DNA of 35,451 bases, from contig JACQQF010000068.1 of the NCBI GenBank assembly GCA_016207095.1, forward strand, positions 1 to 35,451, in the 5' to 3' direction. Under the pieces are notes generated by a model that saw only the letters and a program-made list of their open reading frames with translations, made no database searches and was not told the origin of the DNA. This document shows, piece after piece, positions 1 to 8,370 of this stretch. The stretch is from Candidatus Methylomirabilota bacterium (GTDB lineage Bacteria > Methylomirabilota > Methylomirabilia > Methylomirabilales > Methylomirabilaceae). The number at the start of each line of letters is the position of its first letter. The stretch's first letter is position 1. A program made the position numbers and the translations under genes.

Positions 1-414
1 CTGGGATACGTTCTTGGCTCCATAGAACAGCGAGGTTGAGAGTGTGCCGTTCTCGTAGCCGTAGATGTTGCTTTGGTTCGCCTTGACCAAATCCTTGTTG
101 TCGGACTGGAAATAGCGCCGCACACGGAGGAGTCTGTCGGCAGAGCGGTACTCAGTCTTGAGGGTCTCCTGCTCCTCCTCGGTTGTCCGATAGGCAATCT
201 CGATCCAGCTCTCGTTGTCGTCGGTCGGGAACTTGGGGAAGTCAATCTCGCGGCTGAACTTCGCCCCGCCTTCCTCGTAGAATGTCCGAACCGCCGTTAG
301 AAGGGCCGTCTTCCCTGTGTTGTTCTCCCCAACGAGGAGGCAGTAGTCATCAAGCACGCAACTCAGGTCCTTTACCGATCGGAAGTTGTGGAGTTGGATG
401 CTCCCGGCCTTCAT
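1..414 (-). CDS. OLD-family ATP-dependent endonuclease/AAA ATPase, 3' part outside window
   Basis: The visible 138 residues are the N-terminal ATPase part. They begin MKAGSIQLHNFRSV, the usual opening of RecF/OLD-type P-loop proteins, and carry a Walker A motif GENNTGKT at residues 29-36. The ATG at 412-414 is preceded by a GAGGAG Shine-Dalgarno, which fixes the start. OLD proteins couple an ABC-like ATPase to a C-terminal TOPRIM nuclease and act in phage exclusion (P2 Old) or in Gabija-like defence (GajA). The TOPRIM part lies beyond the window edge and cannot be checked, so a plain AAA ATPase is possible. It is the last visible gene of a five-gene co-directional DNA-processing series, 164 bp after the YhaN-like gene. 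Confidence 0.65.
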   Translation of the reverse strand, partial: MKAGSIQLHNFRSVKDLSCVLDDYCLLVGENNTGKTALLTAVRTFYEEGGAKFSREIDFPKFPTDDNESWIEIAYRTTEEEQETLKTEYRSADRLLRVRRYFQSDNKDLVKANQSNIYGYENGTLSTSLFYGAKNVSQ

Positions 415-454
415 TGCGTGCGCTCCTCAATCTCGAGGTGAATTGCCTTTGCCT

Positions 455-518
455 GCCCAACGTGCTGCATCACCCGCGGGCCGTGAAGCGGACCGCGGGG
501 TGCATGCAGAGGTTAGCT
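455..518 (-). other. attC-like hairpin between the yhaN-like gene and the OLD gene
   Basis: Read on the minus strand, an AGCTAAC at 518-512 and a GTTGGGC at 461-455 bracket an imperfect inverted repeat. The arms TGCATGCACCC and GGGTGATGCA pair with one extra G in the left arm, then CCGCGG pairs with CCGCGG around a short loop. Integron attC sites have this plan: an inverse core RYYYAAC, a stem with an extrahelical base, and a core GTTRRRY. GTTGGGC fits the core exactly, while AGCTAAC deviates at its second base. It could also be a simple intergenic hairpin. No integrase is in the window. Confidence 0.3.
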
Positions 519-578
519 CGGCGTCCCGTTGATTGTAGTCTCCGAAAACGCCCCCAAAGCCACCACATTCTGTTCCTG

Positions 579-3500
579 TCACAAGTTGTGCACGATCACT
601 TGAGTCGGTCCGTTCATCTCCTCGGCACTCGCACGGACGTGCCGATGGTGCGTGAACAAGATGATCTGCGTACGCGATGCCACGTCGGCGAGGACGCGAA
701 GGCCCGCCGCGGTTCGTTCATCATCGAACTGCACCAACACGTCATCAACGATGAAGGGTAGCGGCTCGCTGGTCGCGCAGGACGCTTCGACGGCCGCGAG
801 ACGGAGCGCGAGGAAGAGCTGGTCTCGCGTGCCCTCGCTCATGCCATGGGCGGGCACGCGCTTCCCGTCGGGTCGCACGCCGGCCAGGATGGGACGATCG
901 TCGTCCATGTCGGCTTCGAGCCGCTCGAAGCTGCGGAGGGTCATCTCTCGGAAGTGCTCGCCGGCACGCAGCAGCAGCGGGGCCTGATTACGGCGGCGGT
1001 AGTCGTCGATCCTCCTTGCCAGGAGTGTCGACGCCACGCGAAGACGGGCGTACCTAACGACGTCCTCGCGGAGCTTCGCTAGCGTCGACTGGATCTCCTC
1101 GGCCTTCTCGCTCGCGGCCGAGGGGCCGTGGAGCAGCCCCAGTTGCGCCTGCGCCGTGGCTCGTGCGTCGCGCGCCGCCGCGAGATTCTTCTCCGTTTCG
1201 ACGAGAAGCGCCCTAATCTCCCCAAGTCGAACGTCTATTGTGTCACGGTCCACACCTGCCGCTTCGGCTTCGAGCTCCACGATCGACGCTCCGTCGCCGC
1301 TGTGAACGAGGTCCCGCTCGACGCGCTCCATCTCCTTGCGGCACGTCCGAAGCTCGGTGCTTGTCTGTTCGACCACCGCGAGATCGACATCCGGGCCGCA
1401 ACGTGCTTCGGCGCGCAGTATCACGAGCGCGTGCTGTGCTGTCTTCACCGCTGCGGCGTCCCGCGTAATGTCGCCCTCAAGATGGGCCTGCCGTTCACGC
1501 GCCTGCCGACGTCGCTCCTCTTCTCGGAGTGCATCGGCCAGCCGCTTGTGCACGGCCTCGACCCACCGGTCTTCGCTGTCCTGCTCGACGGTCTCGCCAA
1601 GACGCAGGACAAGTGCACGCACGTCATCGCGGAACTTTTCGGCATCGCGGTCGATCCCCGCAATCCGGGCGTCGTAGTCGGCCGCCTCGTCGAGCGCACG
1701 TAGGACCTTCTCGGTGGCGTCGAGTGTGGCAAGCACCTCGTCGGGCGGTGCGGCACCGTCGGGCAGAAGGCCGCCGGTCGCCTCCGTCCACTTGAGCTGC
1801 CACTCGTCGATCTCCGTCTGAGCCGCGCGCTTCGCCTTCTCTGCATCGATGGCCGCCTGGTCGGTTTCGCTCGTCCGGCGCGCGTGTTCGCTTCGCGCGT
1901 GATTCTCCTTCTCGACGCGCTGCCGCAGTCTCTCCGCCGCCGCAAGGGTCGCCGCCAGCCCCGCAACGGAACGCGCGGCCGGATCGAGTGCCGTCATCGC
2001 AGCGCGCAGACTCTTCACCTGCCTCTCGATCCACGCGTCGAGTCGTTCCACCTTCACGCGCGCCTCGGCAAGTGCCTGCGATCGCTCGAGCAGCCGTTCG
2101 AAGTCCGTCCGCCACGCGCGCGCGTCCTCGATCGACGGTGGCGTGGTGAGCACGGGTTTCCACAGGGCACGCCAGTCGGACTCGATCGCGGCCGCCATTT
2201 CCTTCTGCCGCCGCCCGTCTGCCTCCGCGTCCTCCGTCTGCTTGCTGAGGAGTTCGCGGTCCTCCAGGTACTGCGCAAGCTTTGCGACGTGCGCCGCCTC
2301 ATCACGCAGCCGGTCGGCGACATCGTCTGCCTCCTTCACAGCGCGCGGATAGAGTTCGATGAGCTTCCCCTTGCCTAGGAGCTCACGCGCCTTCTCGGTG
2401 ACGTCGCGGTCCTTCTCCCAGTGTTCGCGAAGGAGTTCAAATGCCGCATCGCGGCGCGCTCGGATCAACGCGAGATCCTCCACGGTCGGGATGGCCTTCT
2501 TGGTGTGGAGGGTCTCGATCTTGACGCCCAACTCCCGAGTCTCCTTGTCGAGGCGCTGGCGTTCGGACTTGGTCGCACGGGCGACATCGTGGAGTTCCTT
2601 CTCCCGCGCCTCGAACCGCGCGATCCCGGCCGCGCTTGGCGTGCGCAACTCCTCCAGCCGGTCGGCAGTCGTCGCGGGGAAACCGAGCTTTTCGAGCATG
2701 GTGTCGCGCTGCTCAGTGAACCGCTTCACCGCGTGTGCGGCCGTCTCTCGTTCGTCCTCGGCGTCGCCACGGCGTCGGGCCTCGTTGATCGCGACGACGA
2801 ATCTCTCGGCATCGCGCGTGGGTGGAAGCTGGGAGGCCTCGCGCTGCAGGGCCTCTATCTGCTCGCTCGCCTTCGCACCGTCCCGGACGGCGGTCGCCAA
2901 GCGCTCCTCCAATCGTTCGCGCTCCGCCGCGAGCTTCTGGATACGGCTGCGGCGGCTGACGAAGACCCTTAGCGCGGCTGCTGTCTCGAGATCGAGATCC
3001 GGACGCCACTCGGCGAGCAGGCGCTTCGCCAGCGCGCGCCGCTCGCCGCGCTGCCCGATAAGCTTAGGCCGGTCCCCGAGCGCCTTGCGATGCTTCCCCA
3101 ACTCGACGTGAAGTTGGTTCACGGCATCGGACTCGGCCACGAGCGGCGGAGTCGGGCCGAGTCGCTCGACGAGGTCCTTCTGCTCGCGCAGCTCGCTCTC
3201 CGCCCGTTCGAGACTCTGCGTAGCAGTGCGAAGTGCCGTCTCTACCTCCTCACGTCGCTTCGGAAAGTCCTCGGGGAGGAGCATGGCGTCCGTAAGCGCG
3301 GCGAGACGCTCTTTAAGACCGTTGCGCTCGGCACGCATGGGCAGGACGCGCTTCACCCTTTCGATCCGCGATCATTCGCGGGCCAACTCCTGCTCTTGCT
3401 CCAAGAGCCGCGTGACCGCCTCCGCGGCGCCGCGCGACGCCTGCTCCCGACGTGCCCACTCGTCAGCAGAGACGGTCGCCTCTCGCTGTGCCGTGCGGAG

Positions 3501-4073
3501 TTCGCGGAGCTTGCCGACACCTTGGTTCACAGTGCGCTGGTGGCCGCGCGGCGCAAAGAGCGCCGAGGCCTCGTCCTCGAGTGTGCTGCGCATCTTCCGG
3601 AGATGCGAGACTCCGGAGCCCGCTGCGAAGAGACTTTCGCCCAGATCGCCGCGGCCTTCGAGGATGTCGTGGCCGCCTTGCACGAGACGGGCGTGATCGA
3701 TCCCCCAGAACATCTCGAACTTCTCGGCGCTCTCGCCGGCCAGGAACCGGTCCAGCGCATGATCATCGAGGCGCGTCTCGTCGGGCGCGAGCAGCGTGTT
3801 CTTGCTCCCCTTGCGCCGCACGAACCTGATCTCTGTTCCGTCCGAGTGGCGCAGACGCCCGCCAATGCGAAGTGCCTCGTAGGGATGCTGGAAAGCATCG
3901 GGTGTTTGTCCCGGGATGCCGTAGAGCAACGCGTGGAGCGCGCGTAGTGCGGAGCTCTTCCCGGCCTCGTTGGGTCCGAAGACCACGTGGAGGCCAGGGT
4001 TGCCCCCGCTCAGATCAAGCCTCTGACCGCTGAACCGTCCGAACGCCCTCAGTTCCAGTTCGAGGAGTTTCAC
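579..4073 (-). pseudogene. YhaN/SbcC-like large AAA ATPase, frame interrupted by one in-frame TGA
   Basis: This is the ATPase partner of the upstream YhaO-like nuclease. The ATG at 4073 overlaps the nuclease stop as ATGA, so the two are translationally coupled. The first 233 codons carry the YhaN-type N-terminus with Walker A GPNEAGKSS at about residues 33-41. A TGA at 3372-3374 (codon 234) then stops the frame. Beyond it the same frame stays open for 930 codons to 579, with long Glu/Arg/Leu-rich coiled coil, an ABC signature-like SEGTRDQLFLALRL and Walker B PFIVDDVLVQFDD. No base is gained or lost, so a single substitution such as CGA to TGA explains the break. The total of 1164 codons compares with about 960 residues for B. 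subtilis YhaN. A second polypeptide could start at GTG 3356, but no well-spaced Shine-Dalgarno is seen. Sequencing error, true nonsense mutation or a split protein remain open. Confidence 0.8.
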
Positions 4074-5335
4074 GAAGCCGACCTCTGTCGAGCGATTCGC
4101 GCGAGGAGAAGCTCTCGTGCATCGACGACCATCCGGGCGAGGGTCTCCGGCGCGTGGGGATCGACCGCGTCGTCACCGTCAAGCAGTTCCCTCGGCAACA
4201 CGCCGCGGACGTCGGCGAGCGCTGCGCGTAGCGCCTCGATCTCCGCCGGATCGGCCGCGGCCGACTCGATGTCGCGGATGAGACTCCCGATCGCGTCGTC
4301 GCGCGCCGCGAGCTGCGGGAGATCGACCGGACGCTCGGTCGCGAACCGCACCTTCTCGATCCAGACGTCCCCCGAGCCAACGCCGGCTGCAAGCGCTCGG
4401 ACTTCCTGCATCCAACGATCGGGATCGGAAGCGATCTCCTCGTGGCAGGCCGCACGCCCGTAGACCTCGACGCGGACCGCCAGCGGGCGGCCATCCGAAC
4501 GATCGGCCTCGGACGTAATGGCCCGCCCGACGGCATCCAGCACGTCATCGGTCGATGAAGCTCCGTCGGCATCGACGCGACTGACGGCCCAACGCAGGAC
4601 GTCAACGGGGCGCTCCTCGACCTGCTTGACCGCGCCGTTCTCGACCGTCACGAGCGTGCAGCCCTTTGGACCGGTCTCGCGCGCGTGACGGCCCTGCAGA
4701 TTCCCCGGGAAGACGATCCAGGGGACTTGCGACACGACCTCCCGCTTGTGAATGTGCCCCAGGGCCCAGTAGTGATAGCCCTTCTGCGCGAGGACCTGCG
4801 ACGACGTCGGCGCGTATGGCGCGTGCCCCGGGCGCCCGTCGAGGCTCGTGTGGAGCAGGCCGACATGGAAGAGGGTTCCGTCGGCCGCCGGATATGCGGC
4901 CGCGAGATCCGCAGTGATCTCCCGGTTCGCGTAGCCCTGCCCGTGGACGGCGACATTGAGCGCCTCGACGATGCGTGTCTCGGGCCTCTTCGAGGAGAAA
5001 AGATGCACGTTGTCGGGCGGACGCAGGTACTTGGTGATATTGCTCGCGGCGTCGTGGTTGCCCGCGACGACGAAGACCGGGATCTGTGCCTCTCGAAGTC
5101 GCGCCATCTGATCGACGAAGAAGAGGCCAGTGCGGTAGTCCTTCCAGTCGCCGTCGTAGAGGTCGCCGGCGAGCAGGACAAACGCCACTTCCTCGTCGAT
5201 TGCCAAGCCAACGAGGTTCTCGAACGCACGCCGTGTGGCACCACGCACAGTCTCCACAGGCGCCGACTCGTAGCGGTCGAGCCCAACGAGCGGGCTGTCG
5301 AGGTGCACATCGGCAGCATGTAGGAAGCGAAACAT
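4070..5335 (-). CDS. YhaO/SbcD-like metallophosphoesterase DNA nuclease
   Basis: A 421-residue calcineurin-like nuclease. All the metal-binding motifs are visible: DVH within LHAADVHLDSP near the N-terminus, GDLYDGD, VVAGNHD, and GHIHKRE at the end of the phosphoesterase domain. SbcD, Mre11 and YhaO process double-strand DNA ends together with an SMC-like ATPase, here the adjoining YhaN-like gene. The frame is open upstream to 5404, but I place the start at ATG 5335 because the family motif MFRFLHAADVHLDSP begins there and a GAGGAG precedes it at good spacing. The stop overlaps the next start by four bases. GC content is high, clearly above that of the helicase and exonuclease genes just upstream, so the block looks mosaic. 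Confidence 0.88.
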   Translation of the reverse strand: MFRFLHAADVHLDSPLVGLDRYESAPVETVRGATRRAFENLVGLAIDEEVAFVLLAGDLYDGDWKDYRTGLFFVDQMARLREAQIPVFVVAGNHDAASNITKYLRPPDNVHLFSSKRPETRIVEALNVAVHGQGYANREITADLAAAYPAADGTLFHVGLLHTSLDGRPGHAPYAPTSSQVLAQKGYHYWALGHIHKREVVSQVPWIVFPGNLQGRHARETGPKGCTLVTVENGAVKQVEERPVDVLRWAVSRVDADGASSTDDVLDAVGRAITSEADRSDGRPLAVRVEVYGRAACHEEIASDPDRWMQEVRALAAGVGSGDVWIEKVRFATERPVDLPQLAARDDAIGSLIRDIESAAADPAEIEALRAALADVRGVLPRELLDGDDAVDPHAPETLARMVVDARELLLARIARQRSAS

Positions 5336-5344
5336 CTCACTCGC

Positions 5345-5400
5345 TCCTCGATTCGGTTGGGCTAACGCGACGGCTCTGCGGCAGCGATCAGCCGTCCGTA
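5345..5400 (-). other. Hairpin between the helicase gene and the YhaO-like gene, with GTTAGCC motif
   Basis: On the minus strand GACGGCT and AGCCGTC form a perfect seven-base stem around a 14-base loop. An outer GGTTG pairs with CAACC. The left arm overlaps the last codons of the helicase gene, and GTTAGCC follows the right arm directly upstream of the YhaO-like Shine-Dalgarno. There is no T-tract, so it is not a standard terminator. It could be an attenuator, an mRNA-processing hairpin or a decayed recombination site. Confidence 0.35.
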
Positions 5401-6842
5401 GCAACCGGTTGTTCGCCTCTTTTATCCTTCTTCATCTCTTCGATGGCCAGGTAGAACCGCTTGATCATGGGATCACATTTCACGTCTGTTCTGCGAATCG
5501 GACGCACAAGCCGGATTCCATCGATGGAACGACACCGGCTCAGGGCCACGTACACTTGGCCGGATGCGAAAGCACCGTGACCGAGGTCCACCAATACGTT
5601 TCCTAATGTCTTCCCTTGGCTCTTATGGATTGTCACAGCCCAGGCAAGCATCAGCGGGTACTGTGTGTACTGGCCTACCTTGCGAGCCACAATTCGGTCT
5701 TGCTCAGCATCGTAGGCATACTTGTAAGTCTCCCAAGTCACCGGGAGTACATCGCACACCGTGCCACGGGAGTCGCTGAGAAGTTCCGCACGGATACTTC
5801 CTTGGCGAAGTTCGCGTACAATGCCGAGCGTTCCGTTGACCCACCGTCGTTGTTCATCGTTCTTTGTAAACATCACGTGAGCATCAGCCTTCAACCTTAG
5901 ATCAATAGGCGACGGCAGCTTATCCTCCTCGATGTGAAACTGGCCTTCGATTTTACCCTGGAACGAGTACTCTCTCGATAGCAGGCGCTGTAGTTCGTCT
6001 CTGTTGATCTGGTCTGCGCCATTGTTCGTGCAGGTCAGAGTGATGTCAGGGGTTAAACTTTCTCTTTGGAAACACTGCCGGTTCACTTCGGTTGTTACGA
6101 AGTCAAGATCGTCTCCGATACGAATCCGGTTCAGCAGGTCAACGAATGCACCATCCTCTTGCCGGTAGACGGAGGTCAACTCCATTGGCACGAGGGAAGT
6201 TCCCTGTAGGCTGAAAGAGCTGAAGAAATACGGACTCGCGTACCCTTTCGCTCTCAACATATTCCACTCATGCCTTGGCACTACTGGCGGCAACTGGAAA
6301 AGGTCACCGACGAGGAGCAACTGGACGCCACCGAACGGCGCGGTGCTCGACCGGTTCTTTCGGAGGAACTTGTCGATGCTATCCATGAGATCACATCGTA
6401 CCATAGAGACCTCATCGATGATCAGGAGTTGAAGTTTTTGGTAAAGCCTCCTATCATATAAGGGTTTGATGTCTTGGTCTTCGTGGATCTTAGGAGGGAG
6501 CTGGAAAAATGAGTGAATAGTCACGCCGCCAACGTTCAAGGCAGCCACACCAGTTGGGGCCACAACAGCCAGCCTCTTCTCTAGAACGGTTCGTAGATAT
6601 TGAATCAACGTTGACTTGCCGGTGCCAGCATTGCCAGTGACGAAGACCACTGGGCAACCAGCATCAAGCAAAGACTTGACTGTTCTATACTCGTCCGAGA
6701 TGTGAACCCCTTCGAGAGAGTTTTTGGATACCGGGCTGGGAACTTTCCGCGAAGGCTCACGCGTCGCTCGCCTATTGAGTTCACCGATATCAACAGGCTT
6801 AACACCTAGGAGTTTCTTGACGGTATCCAGTATGCTCATCAT
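5388..6842 (-). CDS. PIF1-like DNA helicase with appended N-terminal module
   Basis: A 484-residue superfamily 1B helicase. Walker A is GNAGTGKST near residue 70, Walker B is LLIIDEVSM, motif III is VGDLFQLPPV, and the C-terminal motifs are AVTIHKSQGKT and VYVALSRCR. PIF1 and RecD2 enzymes unwind DNA 5' to 3', acting in repair, in D-loop processing and on many mobile elements. Residues 1-36 do not belong to the helicase fold and are nearly identical to the start of the upstream exonuclease. The gene begins with two ATGs (6842 and 6839) after GGAG; the second aligns with the start of the sister copy. Base composition is much less GC-rich than the YhaO/YhaN genes, which suggests separate acquisition. 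Confidence 0.88.
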   Translation of the reverse strand: MMSILDTVKKLLGVKPVDIGELNRRATREPSRKVPSPVSKNSLEGVHISDEYRTVKSLLDAGCPVVFVTGNAGTGKSTLIQYLRTVLEKRLAVVAPTGVAALNVGGVTIHSFFQLPPKIHEDQDIKPLYDRRLYQKLQLLIIDEVSMVRCDLMDSIDKFLRKNRSSTAPFGGVQLLLVGDLFQLPPVVPRHEWNMLRAKGYASPYFFSSFSLQGTSLVPMELTSVYRQEDGAFVDLLNRIRIGDDLDFVTTEVNRQCFQRESLTPDITLTCTNNGADQINRDELQRLLSREYSFQGKIEGQFHIEEDKLPSPIDLRLKADAHVMFTKNDEQRRWVNGTLGIVRELRQGSIRAELLSDSRGTVCDVLPVTWETYKYAYDAEQDRIVARKVGQYTQYPLMLAWAVTIHKSQGKTLGNVLVDLGHGAFASGQVYVALSRCRSIDGIRLVRPIRRTDVKCDPMIKRFYLAIEEMKKDKRGEQPVATDG

Positions 6843-6856
6843 TCTCCAATTCTATC
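6734..6856 (-). repeat. Duplicated leader module, copy in the helicase gene
   Basis: This block contains an upstream stretch starting GATAGAATTGGAGAAT with the Shine-Dalgarno, the start codon and about 35 codons. It matches 7548-7669. Over the 105 coding bases I compared I count seven differences, all transitions. Homology ends at the GTTCCCAGCC that encodes VPS. Confidence 0.9.
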
Positions 6857-6945
6857 AGGCAACCGCCCAATTTCAGCCGACCGATCGCCGTAGCAAAGTG
6901 AGAAGACAACGGGGTCGTATAGCCATCAGCTGTACCCCTGCGAGC

Positions 6946-7653
6946 TCATTTTCGGTTCTTGAGTATCTTCTGCCAGAACAGGTATTCCGCATCAAGGAGC
7001 CGTTTAATGTACCGATCGTCTCGCGGGATGCACAGATGCACTTCCGGCAGTCCCGGAAGGTAACAGTAGAAATCGATCGACGAAAGGTGGGTCACGGCCA
7101 AAATGTGTTGCAATTGGCCATAATAATTATCGGGGACGGCCCGAGACGTTGACACCTTGCGATAAACACTCTCACCGCATTTGATTTCAACGACTGCACT
7201 TCCATCCGCCGCCAACCCATCCACACTGGCCCGTTGCCATTCATGCTTCGCACTTTGGAGGCAGGCCGGATTAACGCGAATGCCAACTTTGGTTTCGTAG
7301 CTTTTTCTCGCCTCAGGCTCCAGCGCGATCCCCCTCTCCATGTCGCGGTTCTTGAAGTTTGTATTCGTCCCCTCACACTTTTCCTGCAGCAGGTAGGCCG
7401 CGCTCTTCCAAGGATTTTCTCCCATGATCGTCGGGGCATCGGATGCCCCAATTCCTTGATTACGCCACTTAAGCCACTCCTCGGTCCCTTGTTGGAGATT
7501 TACGATTGTGTAAAACATGTTGCTCCTCGGTCTAACACTATGATTAAGGCTGGGAACTTCCCGCAAAGGCTCACGCGTCGCTCGCCTGTTGAGTTCACCG
7601 ATGTCAACAGGCTTAACACCTAGGAGTCTCCTGATGGTATCCAGTATGCTCAT
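6946..7653 (-). CDS. YqaJ-type viral recombinase/lambda-like exonuclease with N-terminal module
   Basis: A 235-residue protein. From residue 46 on it is a compact YqaJ (PF09588-type) nuclease: QGTEEWLKWR near its start, GIGASDAP, the acidic RDMERGIALEPEA, ASVDGL and VEIKCG supplying the D and ExK metal ligands, and YYGQLQHIL. Such enzymes resect one strand of linear duplex DNA for phage-type recombination. Residues 1-36 copy the helicase leader. The ATG at 7653 follows GGAGA closely. A second ATG at 7518, residue 46, has its own GAGGAG six bases upstream and marks the expected native start, giving a 190-residue protein. Both forms may be made. The helicase gene follows 103 bp downstream. The frame is open upstream to 7695, without support for an earlier start. 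Confidence 0.85.
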   Translation of the reverse strand: MSILDTIRRLLGVKPVDIGELNRRATREPLREVPSLNHSVRPRSNMFYTIVNLQQGTEEWLKWRNQGIGASDAPTIMGENPWKSAAYLLQEKCEGTNTNFKNRDMERGIALEPEARKSYETKVGIRVNPACLQSAKHEWQRASVDGLAADGSAVVEIKCGESVYRKVSTSRAVPDNYYGQLQHILAVTHLSSIDFYCYLPGLPEVHLCIPRDDRYIKRLLDAEYLFWQKILKNRK

Positions 7654-7669
7654 ATTCTCCAATTCTATC
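7548..7669 (-). repeat. Duplicated leader module, copy in the exonuclease gene
   Basis: Partner of 6734-6856. It includes the same 16-base upstream sequence, start codon and 35 codons. The differences from the other copy change V to I, K to R twice, S to L and K to E; two further changes are silent. It ends just before the internal Shine-Dalgarno and ATG of the exonuclease. Confidence 0.9.
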
Positions 7670-7700
7670 GGGCGAACTATTGAGTATACTGCCAACTGTC

Positions 7701-7730
7701 TGGCGGTGTAGCAAGGGAGCTACACCGCCA
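7701..7730. promoter_or_regulatory. Perfect 12-bp inverted repeat upstream of the exonuclease gene
   Basis: TGGCGGTGTAGC and GCTACACCGCCA are separated by six bases. The repeat ends 48 bp before the 7653 start of the first gene in the DNA-processing series. No T-tract follows on either strand, so an operator or an RNA hairpin in the leader is more likely than a terminator. No regulator gene adjoins it. Confidence 0.5.
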
Positions 7731-8066
7731 CTCTTCGGAACCAAAATCACTCACCATATCCCACACTTCTCTCCCCATTGTCAAGACCCCACCCGTACTG
7801 AGATATCCCGTCAATCTGGCAGTATATCCAGATACCAGCCCGCCGTATAGCACGCTCACCGAACCTCCACCCGAAACGTCTTGAGCGGCCGCTCCGCCTC
7901 CTCCCTCCCACACACCCTGACCATCTCACCCAGAGCGGTGAGTTCCGTCCCTTCGACCCTTCGACTTGGCTCAGGGCAGGCTTGGCTCAGGACAGGATCC
8001 GCGGAGGAGATGGGCCACAAAAGAGTGCTGAACGCTTTGGCATGGCTGAGGTCTCCCGGAAACAGC

Positions 8067-8164
8067 GCGGCCCTTCGGGGCTTTTCGTGCCCCAAAGGGC
8101 CGTCATACGCATTCCGCTCCTGGAGCCGCTCGATCATGAGTGAGTACTCGAAATCCCCCTCACC
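8067..8164 (+). repeat. Dispersed repeat, copy A
   Basis: Begins with a hairpin, GGCCCTTCGGGGC against GCCCCAAAGGGCC, followed by a shared tail containing TCGATCATGAGTGA and CCCCCTCACC. It matches 10925-11022 in the same orientation at roughly 80% or better by eye. The two copies bracket the beta-helix gene. Confidence 0.8.
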
Positions 8165-8370
8165 TTCATCCTCTCCCCCGGTGGGGAGAGGGGACACGGG
8201 AGGTATCGTTCCGAAAGGTCCCCTCACCTTCATCCTCTCCCCCGGCGGGGAGAGGAGACACGGGAGGTATCGTTCCGAAAGTCCCCCTCACCCACACCCT
8301 CTCCCCCAGCTGGGGAGAGGGGAATTAAACAGTGGTTCCTCTCCCACAAGTGGGGAGAGGGGTCTGAGGG
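8156..8370 (+). repeat. Tandem REP-like palindromic units
   Basis: Two near-identical units of about 63 bp (8156-8218 and 8219-8281) consist of CCCCTCACCTTCATCC, a palindrome of CCTCTCCCCC and GGGGAGAGG, and a spacer ending in ATCGTTCCGAAAG. A third, diverged unit (8282-8370) has two hairpins. The same palindrome recurs at 28914-28977 and within the 168-bp elements. Confidence 0.8.

Noticed and set aside
282..761. 159-codon plus-strand frame at the left end
   Set aside because: It runs opposite the OLD and YhaN-like genes and over the intergenic hairpin, with no recognisable family pattern.
3372..3374. Selenocysteine codon in the YhaN-like gene
   Set aside because: The site lies in a coiled-coil region with no catalytic cysteine expected, and no SECIS-like hairpin is evident just downstream. 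A nonsense change or sequencing error is simpler.
7701..7730. Intrinsic terminator reading of the 12-bp palindrome
   Set aside because: No run of T follows the stem on either strand.
7856..8233. 125-codon minus-strand frame upstream of the DNA-processing cluster
   Set aside because: Its translation is made of the dispersed and REP-like repeats (for example PEPSRRVE and RPFGT-like segments) and has no ribosome binding site.
8156..8370. Possible CRISPR array
   Set aside because: Only two to three units, each internally palindromic with near-identical spacers. This is a tandem REP-like repeat, and no cas gene is present.
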